Assembly: GCA_027056825.1 (NCBI GenBank)
Contig: JALUJS010000435.1
Coordinates: 1-8,526 of the forward strand
Reading direction: 5' to 3'
DNA from: Candidatus Krumholzibacteriia bacterium
GTDB taxonomy: Bacteria; Krumholzibacteriota; Krumholzibacteriia; LZORAL124-64-63
Length of the DNA: 8,526 nucleotides
In this document: positions 1-6,115 of the stretch, piece by piece
How positions within the stretch are numbered: position 1 is the stretch's first letter
Layout of the letters: the number at the start of each line of letters is the position of its first letter
The notes under the pieces: generated by a model
Databases searched by the model: none
Told to the model about the DNA's origin: nothing
What the model saw: the letters and a program-made list of their open reading frames with translations, nothing else
Program-made: the position numbers and the translations under genes

Positions 1-242
1 TGCAGGTCGGTCAGCACCAAGTCCACCCGCTGCTGGCGCAGGATCTCCAGGCCCTCCTCCCCGTTTCCGGCGCTCGTGACCCGGTAGCCGTTGCGCGTAA
101 GCAGCTTGCACAGGGCCCGGCAGAGCTCCGGCTCGTCGTCGACCACCAGCACCACCGCGGCGTCGGCGTCCAGGCCCTCCTGGGGACAACGGGGCGCGGA
201 GTCGGCGGCGGCCGGGTGTTTCCTGGGGTTGTCAGCAGTCAT
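1..242 (-). CDS. Response regulator receiver domain, N-terminal part (truncated by window edge)
   Basis: Eighty codons are visible before the gene leaves the window on the left. After a polar, probably disordered N-terminus of about 28 residues the protein becomes a CheY-like receiver domain. VLVVDDEPEL carries the acidic pair D35/D36. A helix and a second strand follow (RNGYRVTSAGNGEEGLEIL), and then VDLVLTDL, where D79 is the expected phosphoacceptor aspartate. The gene therefore belongs to a two-component system, with the response regulator acting in the cytoplasm. The output domain lies outside the window, so it could be a transcription factor, an enzyme or a receiver-containing histidine kinase. 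The ATG at 242-240 is chosen because GGAAGG lies 8 bases upstream. It is read in the same direction as the lipoprotein gene upstream but has its own candidate promoter. Receiver identity is very secure; the regulatory target is unknown. Confidence 0.9.
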   Translation of the reverse strand, partial: MTADNPRKHPAAADSAPRCPQEGLDADAAVVLVVDDEPELCRALCKLLTRNGYRVTSAGNGEEGLEILRQQRVDLVLTDL

Positions 243-278
243 ATCCGGGACCTTCCGGGGGTGGACGGTAACGAAGGG

Positions 279-300
279 GGCAAGGCGGACCAGCCTTGCC
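279..300 (-). repeat. Perfect 8-bp inverted repeat in the response regulator leader
   Basis: GGCAAGGC (279-286) and GCCTTGCC (293-300) are perfect inverted repeats with a 6-base loop, about 37 bases upstream of the response regulator start codon. No T-run follows on either strand, so it is not a rho-independent terminator. It would fall in the 5' untranslated leader if the promoter at 309-335 is used. It could be an mRNA hairpin or a dimeric protein-binding site. Confidence 0.5.
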
Positions 301-308
301 TCGGACAA

Positions 309-335
309 ATTGTCGCCAAATTGACGAAATGTCAA
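309..335 (-). promoter_or_regulatory. Candidate promoter of the response regulator gene
   Basis: Read on the minus strand there is a perfect -35 hexamer TTGACA (335-330), a 15-base spacer and GACAAT (314-309), a four-of-six match to the -10 consensus. The spacer is short, so this is a modest prediction. Both hexamers lie inside short inverted repeats, TTGAC-N5-GTCAA (321-335) and GACAA-N-TTGTC (304-314). That could indicate an operator overlapping the promoter. Confidence 0.4.
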
Positions 336-349
336 CGCATGAACAAGCA

Positions 350-381
350 GGCCGAGCCGGAAGCCATCGTAAGCTCGGGCC
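350..381 (-). terminator. Hairpin downstream of the lipoprotein gene, possible weak terminator
   Basis: The arms 350-357 (GGCCGAGC) and 373-381 (GCTCGGGCC) pair with one bulged base. The hairpin starts immediately after the lipoprotein stop codon. There is no T-tract on the minus strand after it, so it does not meet the usual definition of an intrinsic terminator. It may simply protect the 3' end of the transcript or work with Rho. Confidence 0.25.
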
Positions 382-384
382 GCA

Positions 385-2016
385 TTAGTGAATCGCCCTT
401 TGCGGCTGACCCGGATTATTGAATCCTGCCTCCCAGGACCGGTCAAGGAAGGCGCCGTATCCAAGGACCAGCCTGAGAGAGAAGGATTCAAAAATCCTTT
501 CAGGTTCCCAGGCGCCTCTCGCTGCTGAACGGCAAACCCTGCTATGACCGGGGAATAACCCTTTAGATCCCCGCACAACGCGCCCCAAACCAGTATCATC
601 AAAAACCGGATCTACTAGGTTTGCAAGCGGATACTGTTCATATTTGTCATAGCACCAATCGTTAAGCCCTCCCTGCATGTCATAAAGACCCCAAGCATTG
701 GAGATTTTCATGGCCGGAAGGAACGGAAAGGCACCGTAATTGCCACAATACCAACCGATCTCATCCAGGACGGGATCCCAGCATTCGATCCCGGTAATGT
801 CCCCGTTGGCAAAGGCCGTAGTGCTCCCGGCCCGGCAGCCGTACTCCCATTCCGCTTCAGTGGCCAACCGGAAGCCCACCGCTCCGTAAACATCGCCTCC
901 ATTGCAACGCCAGCCGTCATTACGGTCATAGAGCGATATGAAACCAGCCTGGTTGTTCAACCAGTCACAAAGCGCCGCGGCTCCGAACCAGCTGACATCC
1001 TGGCATATTCGGTCATTTGGCCAATGAGTCCCGACATGTCCTCCACCGACATAATCGAAATTAGAACGGGTTGAGAAATCCAGGATCTTCTCCTGCGTGC
1101 CCGAAAGGTTGTCATAAACGCCCTCTTCATCGATCGTGGCCAACCCCTGGTCAAGTGCGGCATTCAAGAGCTCAATAAATTGCCCCAAGGAGACGTTGGT
1201 GCTCCCCATGTAAAATGGCCGGGTAAGAGTTACCTGATGAAGGTTTTCATCAGAATATCGGCCAAGTTCGGTATCCGGGCTTCCCATCATGAACGTTCCG
1301 GCCGGCAGGAGCTTGAATTCCGGCAGGTCCACATCCCAGGTGGTGAAGCTTCCCCGAACACCGGCATCACTGTTTCCGGCCGCATCGGTGGACACAAGCC
1401 GCCAGTACCAGGTCGTTGTGCGCCCGAGGTCCCCCAGCAGGGCGCCCGTGCCGTAACCCGACCAGACCGCCTCTTCGTTCTGTTCGCTGTCGCCCAGGTA
1501 GACGGTATAGGAAATCTCATCCTCCGGACACAGGCTGTCCTGGGCGGGAGTCCAGTCCAGGGCGGCCGCAGAGGGTACGCTGGTGGCCCCGCTGGCTGGA
1601 AAAACAACCACCGGAGGAATGTCAGGTGGGGTCAGGTCCAGGACGATGTCGTCGGTGACCGCTTCGGATACACTGTACCCCTGGGCAGCAAACCGGGCTC
1701 CGACGCTCTTGAGGCCTTCCCCGGAACCAAGATCCCAGGCGGGGACCACCAGGGAATCCCCCGCCATCACGAACCACTCACCATCCCCTTTGTCTGGCGT
1801 GGCAACATTGAATACCTGGACCGAGTCGATGTCCGCATCCCCGGCCACAATGGTAAGCGGCACCACCTGGCTGCCGGTAAAGGTCTGCCCGCCCGCGATC
1901 ACGATCCGGGCGTCCACAACCAGGGGGTCCGGCTGGGTCACCTTGTCACTGGAACAGGAACACACCCACAACAGGAACAGGGTGAGTCCGAAGAGAATTT
2001 TCCATTGGAATTGCAT
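385..2016 (-). CDS. Lipoprotein with Ig-like/Fn3-like modules and C-terminal FGE-sulfatase (SUMF1-type) domain
   Basis: A 543-residue exported protein. Residues 1-20 form a signal peptide ending in VCSC, with C21 as the likely lipidated cysteine, so it is probably anchored in the outer membrane. Residues 30-130 look like a beta-rich Ig-like module. Residues 131-227 look like an Fn3-like module (YTVYLGD, TTWYWRLVSTDAAGN). Residues 233-520 are an FGE-sulfatase domain: LPAGTFMMGS (237-246), GFRLATEAEWEYGCRAG (381-397), GLYDMQGGLNDWC (443-455) and RVVRGSKG (479-486). The two copper-binding cysteines of true formylglycine-generating enzymes (C336/C341 in human FGE) align by eye with L487 and S492. 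An enzymatic FGE role is therefore unlikely, and a binding or structural surface role is more plausible. The ATG at 2016 is chosen over a TTG at 2046 because the signal peptide begins there and AGG lies 6 bases upstream. Base composition falls at the domain boundary, and an unusual tail follows residue 519. Confidence 0.88.
   Translation of the reverse strand: MQFQWKILFGLTLFLLWVCSCSSDKVTQPDPLVVDARIVIAGGQTFTGSQVVPLTIVAGDADIDSVQVFNVATPDKGDGEWFVMAGDSLVVPAWDLGSGEGLKSVGARFAAQGYSVSEAVTDDIVLDLTPPDIPPVVVFPASGATSVPSAAALDWTPAQDSLCPEDEISYTVYLGDSEQNEEAVWSGYGTGALLGDLGRTTTWYWRLVSTDAAGNSDAGVRGSFTTWDVDLPEFKLLPAGTFMMGSPDTELGRYSDENLHQVTLTRPFYMGSTNVSLGQFIELLNAALDQGLATIDEEGVYDNLSGTQEKILDFSTRSNFDYVGGGHVGTHWPNDRICQDVSWFGAAALCDWLNNQAGFISLYDRNDGWRCNGGDVYGAVGFRLATEAEWEYGCRAGSTTAFANGDITGIECWDPVLDEIGWYCGNYGAFPFLPAMKISNAWGLYDMQGGLNDWCYDKYEQYPLANLVDPVFDDTGLGRVVRGSKGLFPGHSRVCRSAARGAWEPERIFESFSLRLVLGYGAFLDRSWEAGFNNPGQPQRAIH
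409..420 (+). repeat. Copy of a repeated motif ACCCGGATTATT (left-hand copy, inside the lipoprotein 3' end)
   Basis: This copy lies inside the last codons of the lipoprotein gene and encodes NNPGQ of its C-terminal tail on the other strand. The tail begins beyond the normal end of the FGE domain, so the reading frame may run into sequence of another origin here. Confidence 0.5.
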
Positions 2017-2078
2017 AATTACCTGAATAGCCCCAGGTTCTGCCAACCCGCCTTATTGAAACGCAACGAGATACGACC

Positions 2079-2108
2079 AGTATAAACCCTCGATGTCCGC
2101 AGATGCAA
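2079..2108 (-). promoter_or_regulatory. Candidate sigma70-type promoter of the lipoprotein gene
   Basis: The minus strand carries TTGCAT (2108-2103), an 18-base spacer and TATACT (2084-2079), which matches the -10 consensus at five of six positions. Transcription would start near 2072, leaving a leader of about 56 bases before the ATG at 2016. This supports treating the lipoprotein gene as a separate transcription unit. I see no convincing terminator between it and the CoA-transferase gene. There is only a short CCCC/GGGG hairpin near 2175-2185 and an isolated run of five T on the minus strand near 2124-2128. Confidence 0.5.
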
Positions 2109-2195
2109 CTATCCGATCAACGGAAAAATAATACCATCCACCCAGCCCAAGGTCGCCAACTCCACCTGCTTACCCCCCGCCGGGGATCATGCGGG

Positions 2196-3518
2196 TCAGG
2201 GCAGACCCCCGGGAAAAAGCCTGCCGAACAGGCCCCGGGCGTGGGCCGCCTCCAGGAGCGATTCCCGGAAATCCGGGTGCGCGATGGCGATGAGCGCCTC
2301 GGCCCGCTGCCGCACGTTGCGCCCGAACATGTGGGCCACGCCGAACTCCGTGACCACCACGTGGACATCCGCCCGGGTGATGACGACTCCCGCGCCGTGG
2401 TCCAGGAAGGGAACGATGCGGCTCAACCGGCCGTCGTCGGTGGTCGAAGGCAGGGCGATGACCGGCAACCCGCCCTTGGCCAGGGCCGCCCCGCGCATGA
2501 AGTCCGCCTGGCCGCCGAACCCGCTGTAGATGCGCTCCCCGATGGAATCGGAGCAGACCTGGCCCGTCAGGTCCACCTGGATGGCGCTGTTGACCGCGAC
2601 CATGTTGTCGTTGCGGGCGATGTTGCGCGGATCGTTGACGTAATCGGTGGGGTGGAATTCCAGCAGGGCGTTGTCGTGGGCGAAGTCGTACACCTCGCGC
2701 GTGCCCATGACGAAACCCGCGACCACCTTGCCCGGGTGGAAGGTCTTGCGCTCGCCCGTCACCACCCCCTTGGCCAGCAGGTCCGGCAGGGCCTCGGTGA
2801 ACATCTCGGTGTGGACGCCCAGGTCCCGGCGGTCGTCCAGGAACTGGAGTACGGCGTTGGGGATGGCCCCCAGGCCCAGCTGCAGGCAGGCGCCGTCCTC
2901 GATGAGGCCGGCCACGTGCCGGCCGATGGCCTGCTGGGTCTCGTTGGCCGGCTCGGGCCGGAACTCGTCCAGGTCGGCGTCCGCCTCCACGAAGCAGTCG
3001 ATGCGCGAGACGTGGATGAAGCTGTCGCCGAGGGTGCGCGGCATGGCCCGGTTGACCTGGGCGATGATGAATTTCGCCGACATGGCCGCCGGCTTGGTCA
3101 CCCCCACCTCGATGCCGAAGCTGCAAAAGCCGTGCTCGTCCGGAGGACTGACGATGATCATGGCCACGTCCAGCGGGATGGTGCCGCGCCGGAACAGCCG
3201 GGGCATGTCGTGCAGGTGCACGGGGATGAAATCCGCCTCCCCCGCGTTGACCGCCTCCCGGGTATTGGCACCCACGAAGCAGTCGTTGCAACGGAAGTGG
3301 CCCCGCATCTCCGGACCCAGGTAGGGCGCGGTGCCCAGGGTCAGGTGGTGGATGATCTCCACGTCCTGCAGTTCCTCCGCCCGTTCCACCAGGGCGTCGA
3401 TGAGCACGTGGGGCGCCCCGCAGCCCGAGCCCAGGTAGACCCGCTGGCCGGATTCGATCTTCGTCGCGGCCTCGGCCGGGGTGCACAGGCGGTCCCGGTA
3501 GTTCTGCATCCAGGTCAT
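2196..3518 (-). CDS. Acetyl-CoA hydrolase/transferase family protein (Cat1/4-hydroxybutyrate CoA-transferase type)
   Basis: A 440-residue, full-length member of the acetate-type CoA-transferase family. These cytoplasmic enzymes move CoA between carboxylic acids through a glutamyl-CoA thioester. Visible signatures are GLGAIPNAV (215-223), the catalytic-glutamate motif GVHTEMF with E238, SGFGGQADFMRGA (332-344) and the C-terminal TEFGVAHMFGRNVRQRA (390-406) followed by IAHPDFRE. In Clostridium aminobutyricum 4-hydroxybutyrate CoA-transferase the active glutamate is, from memory, also residue 238. The start ATG overlaps the stop of the upstream dehydrogenase gene in an ATGA (3515-3518), so the two are probably translationally coupled. 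GGAG lies 8 bases before the ATG. The context suggests it handles the acyl-CoA made by the ferredoxin-linked oxidoreductase, for example acyl-CoA plus acetate. The exact substrate cannot be read from sequence: succinyl-CoA:acetate transfer, 4-hydroxybutyrate activation or plain hydrolysis all remain possible. Confidence 0.9.
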   Translation of the reverse strand: MTWMQNYRDRLCTPAEAATKIESGQRVYLGSGCGAPHVLIDALVERAEELQDVEIIHHLTLGTAPYLGPEMRGHFRCNDCFVGANTREAVNAGEADFIPVHLHDMPRLFRRGTIPLDVAMIIVSPPDEHGFCSFGIEVGVTKPAAMSAKFIIAQVNRAMPRTLGDSFIHVSRIDCFVEADADLDEFRPEPANETQQAIGRHVAGLIEDGACLQLGLGAIPNAVLQFLDDRRDLGVHTEMFTEALPDLLAKGVVTGERKTFHPGKVVAGFVMGTREVYDFAHDNALLEFHPTDYVNDPRNIARNDNMVAVNSAIQVDLTGQVCSDSIGERIYSGFGGQADFMRGAALAKGGLPVIALPSTTDDGRLSRIVPFLDHGAGVVITRADVHVVVTEFGVAHMFGRNVRQRAEALIAIAHPDFRESLLEAAHARGLFGRLFPGGLP

Positions 3519-4618
3519 GACTCACGCTCCGGAAGGCCCAGGGCCCGCGCCGCCCCGGGATGCCTGACCTCGCCCCGCAGGATGTTCACGCCGCTGGCCA
3601 GCACCGGCGGCAGGGCCTGCGGATCGTCCAGGGCGCCGCGGGTCACCATGTCGATGAAGGGCATGGCCGCGTTGGCCAGGGCGTAGGTCGCCGAACGCGC
3701 CACCAGGCTGGGCAGGTTGGGCACGCAGAAGTGGGTAACACCGTCCACGACGTAGGTGGGGTCGCTCAGCCGGGTGGGCCGGCTCGTCTCGAAGCAACCG
3801 CCCTGGTCCACGGAAATGTCGATGATCAGGCTGCCGGGCCGCAGCCGGTCCAGCATGGCGCGGCTGACCAGATGCGGGGTCCGTGTCCCGGGCACCAGGA
3901 CCGCCCCGACCACCACGTTGGCGTAGGAGAACACCTTGGCCAGGGTGGCCTGGTTGGCGGGATAGGTCGTGACCCGGCCGGGGAACATCCAGTCCAGTTC
4001 GGCGATGCGGTCCAGGTCGTTGTCCAGCAGGGTCACCCGGGCGCCGGCGCCCAGGCAGGCCCGCACCGCGTTGCGCCCCACCGTGCCGGCCCCGATGATG
4101 GCCACCTCCGCCGGCGGCACCGCCGGGGCGCCGCCCAGCAGGATCCCCATGCCCCCGTGGTCGGTCTGCAGGTAGCGGGCGGCGATCTGGGGCACGATGC
4201 GGCCGGCGATCTGGGACAGCGGCCGCAGCACCGGCAGGCGCCCCTGGGCGTCCTCGATGGTCACGTAGTCCACCGCCGTGCATCCGGCGGCCACCAGCTT
4301 CTCCAGCAGGCGGCGGTCGGCCACCGCCAGGTGGAACACCGACATCAGGATCTGACCCTCGCGCACCAGGTCGTACTCGTCGGGCGCCAGGGTGTTCACC
4401 TTCAGGATAACGTCCGCGCGGCCCCAGACCTCCTCGGCCTGGTGGCACACCGTCGCGCCCTCCTGCTCGTACTGGGTGTCGGGGAAACCGGCGCCCAGCC
4501 CGGCGTTGCGCTCCACCAGGACCTGGTGGCCGCGGCGCACGAGGTTTCCCACCATGCGCGGCGGCAGTCCGACGCGGTATTCGTCGGGAATGCGGGTCCG
4601 CGTTATGCCGATGATCAT
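3515..4618 (-). CDS. ald: Alanine-dehydrogenase-like NAD-dependent amino acid dehydrogenase
   Basis: A 367-residue protein close to the usual length of alanine dehydrogenase, which interconverts L-alanine with pyruvate, ammonia and NADH in the cytoplasm. The N-terminal catalytic domain has R15 (DEYRVGLPP), K73 and H96 (VFHLA), matching the substrate-binding arginine, lysine and catalytic histidine of the family. The Rossmann domain has GAGTVG (176-181) and an acidic residue at the end of beta-2 (LLDN, D199), favouring NAD over NADP. DISVDQGGC (267-275) supplies the catalytic aspartate D271. Two usually conserved stretches differ: KVKEP reads KVNTL (73-77) and AYETV reads DYVTI (117-121). The substrate may therefore not be alanine. 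The ATG at 4618 has a strong GGAGGG 8 bases upstream. The stop overlaps the CoA-transferase start, which links deamination to CoA chemistry. Family assignment is firm, substrate moderate. Confidence 0.85.
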   Translation of the reverse strand: MIIGITRTRIPDEYRVGLPPRMVGNLVRRGHQVLVERNAGLGAGFPDTQYEQEGATVCHQAEEVWGRADVILKVNTLAPDEYDLVREGQILMSVFHLAVADRRLLEKLVAAGCTAVDYVTIEDAQGRLPVLRPLSQIAGRIVPQIAARYLQTDHGGMGILLGGAPAVPPAEVAIIGAGTVGRNAVRACLGAGARVTLLDNDLDRIAELDWMFPGRVTTYPANQATLAKVFSYANVVVGAVLVPGTRTPHLVSRAMLDRLRPGSLIIDISVDQGGCFETSRPTRLSDPTYVVDGVTHFCVPNLPSLVARSATYALANAAMPFIDMVTRGALDDPQALPPVLASGVNILRGEVRHPGAARALGLPERES

Positions 4619-4634
4619 GTCTCGATCCCTCCGG

Positions 4635-4678
4635 AAAAGACGCGGGGCCGACCCGGTTCGACCCGGACCGGCCCCGTC
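4635..4678 (-). terminator. Intercistronic GC-rich hairpin followed by T4, possible weak terminator or attenuator
   Basis: On the minus strand the arms 4678-4669 and 4650-4639 (GACGGGGCCG with CGGCCCCGCGTC) pair with a small bulge. The region between them, about 18 bases, can fold further. The sequence CTTTTCC follows at once (T4 at 4638-4635). It separates the oxidoreductase genes from the dehydrogenase/transferase pair in a 78-base gap. The short T-run makes partial termination or mRNA stabilisation more likely than full termination. I see no separate promoter between it and the next start codon. Confidence 0.45.
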
Positions 4679-4696
4679 AGCCTGGTGCGACCCGGG

Positions 4697-6115
4697 TTAC
4701 TGGTTCTTGACGAAATCGTACCCCCGGCGGAACGCCTCCATGTTCATCTCGACCAGGTTCTTCTTCTTGATCACCGAACGCAGGGTCTCCATGCAGTACT
4801 CCGGCGTGAAGGCCCCGGTGGCGGCGACCAGGGCGCCCAGGATCACCACGTTGGCGATCTTCGGGGTGCCCACCTCGTCGGCGATCTTGCTCGCCGGGAT
4901 CATCACCGCGTTCAGACGGTCGGTGTCCGGCTTGCCCTGGACGATGGTGGTGTCCACGATGATCAGCCCGCCGTCCGGCACCGTCTTCTCGAAGGCGTCC
5001 AGCGAGGGCTGGTTCATGACCACCAGCACGTTGGGTTCGTCCACCAGCGGCGAGCCGATGCGTTCGTTGGACAGGTTCACCGAGCAGTTGGCCGTGCCGC
5101 CGCGCATCTCCGGGCCGTAGGCCGGGAACCAGCTGACCTGCTGGCCGGCCCGCATGCCGATCTGCGACAGGAACAGCCCCAGGGTCAGGATGCCCTGCCC
5201 GCCGAAGCCGGCGAACTTGCAGTGCAGGTCCTCCTTGAGGGTGACCTGCGCGCCCTCGGTCATGCTGGTCTTCAGGCGGTCGAGGTAGGCGTTGACCTGG
5301 TCGGTGTCGAAGGGCTTGAACTCGCGGTCCCAGGAGCCCTCGTCCACGTTGTCGCTCTCGTCCTTGAACACGCCCAGGGGGAAGACCTTGGTCATCTCGT
5401 CCATGAGCCAGTCGCGGGCCACGGTGGGATCCATCTTCCAGCCGGTGGGGCAGGGCGAGAGGATCTCGACGAAGCTGTAGCCCTTGCCCTCGGCCTGGAT
5501 CTTCAGGGCCTTGCGGATGGCCTTGCGGGTCTTCATCACGTGCTTGCTGTCGCCCACGGCCACGCGCTCGATGTAGGTGGGCGCCGGCAGGGTGGACAGC
5601 ATCTCGCACATCCGGATGGGATTGCCGTGCACGTGTTCCTGGCGCCCCAGGGGCGTGGTGGTCGAACGCTGGCCGAGCATGGTGGTCGGGGCCATCTGGC
5701 CGCCGGTCATGCCGTAGATGGCGTTGTTGATGAAGAACACGGTGATGTTCTCGCCCCGGTTGGCCGCGTGGATGGTCTCGGCCGTGCCGATGGCGGCCAG
5801 GTCGCCGTCGCCCTGGTAGGAGATGACGATGGAGTCGGGGTTGGCCCGCTTGACGCCCGTGGCCACCGCCGGGGCGCGCCCGTGGGCCGCCTGGGTGTTG
5901 CCGCAGTCGAAGTAGTAGTAGGCGAAGACCGAGCAGCCCACCGGCGAGACCAGCACGGTGCGCGAGGTCAGCTCCATGTCCTCGAGGGCCTCGGCGATCA
6001 TCTTGTGCACGTTGCCGTGGCCGCAGCCCGGGCAGTAGTGGGTGGCCTCCTTGGCCGGCCCGCTCTTGCGTTCGAACACCTCGTAGAAGGAATGTGACTT
6101 CTCGTAGACCTTCAT
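4697..6115 (-). CDS. 2-oxoacid:ferredoxin oxidoreductase, fused beta (TPP-binding) and gamma subunits
   Basis: A 472-residue single open frame joining two subunits that are often separate. Residues 1 to about 265 are the thiamine-diphosphate-binding beta subunit: CPGCGHG (28-34), SPVGCSVFAYYYFDCG (57-72), then GDGDLAAIG (102-110) followed by NNAIYGMTGGQ (130-140), the metal/ThDP-binding GDG...NN motif. After a polar linker (about 250-292, with DESDNVDEGSWDREF) the gamma domain starts at about 294: FAGFGGQGILTLG (301-313) and SWFPAYGPEMRGG (328-340). Together with the alpha subunit and ferredoxin encoded upstream it would oxidatively decarboxylate a 2-oxoacid to an acyl-CoA, passing electrons to ferredoxin. 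The start ATG overlaps the alpha-subunit stop as ATGA (6112-6115), with GGAAGGAG 10 bases upstream. Substrate range (branched-chain 2-oxoacids, 2-oxoglutarate or pyruvate) is not fixed by the sequence I can see. Confidence 0.92.
   Translation of the reverse strand: MKVYEKSHSFYEVFERKSGPAKEATHYCPGCGHGNVHKMIAEALEDMELTSRTVLVSPVGCSVFAYYYFDCGNTQAAHGRAPAVATGVKRANPDSIVISYQGDGDLAAIGTAETIHAANRGENITVFFINNAIYGMTGGQMAPTTMLGQRSTTTPLGRQEHVHGNPIRMCEMLSTLPAPTYIERVAVGDSKHVMKTRKAIRKALKIQAEGKGYSFVEILSPCPTGWKMDPTVARDWLMDEMTKVFPLGVFKDESDNVDEGSWDREFKPFDTDQVNAYLDRLKTSMTEGAQVTLKEDLHCKFAGFGGQGILTLGLFLSQIGMRAGQQVSWFPAYGPEMRGGTANCSVNLSNERIGSPLVDEPNVLVVMNQPSLDAFEKTVPDGGLIIVDTTIVQGKPDTDRLNAVMIPASKIADEVGTPKIANVVILGALVAATGAFTPEYCMETLRSVIKKKNLVEMNMEAFRRGYDFVKNQ

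Noticed and set aside
2016..2046. TTG start at 2046 for the lipoprotein, adding 10 residues before the signal peptide
   Set aside because: The extra residues would displace the hydrophobic signal sequence from the N-terminus. The ATG at 2016 has a better-placed ribosome-binding site.
2122..2185. A terminator after the CoA-transferase gene
   Set aside because: The only stem is CCCC-GGC-GGGG and it is not followed by T. The five-T run is about 45 bases further on with no hairpin before it.
2170..3525. An alternative minus-strand frame overlapping the CoA-transferase
   Set aside because: Its protein is rich in G, R, P and H with no family motif. The other frame has E238 and every expected conserved block.
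2103..3686. A 527-codon plus-strand frame opposite the CoA-transferase gene
   Set aside because: It has no recognisable motifs and the composition of a shadow frame. The minus strand carries an intact CoA-transferase with its catalytic motif.
3560..6097. A very long plus-strand open frame of 845 codons antisense to the dehydrogenase and oxidoreductase genes
   Set aside because: Its translation is a low-complexity mix of H, R, G, V, D and A, as expected for an antisense frame of GC-rich coding DNA. The opposite strand has full-length recognisable enzymes over the same bases.
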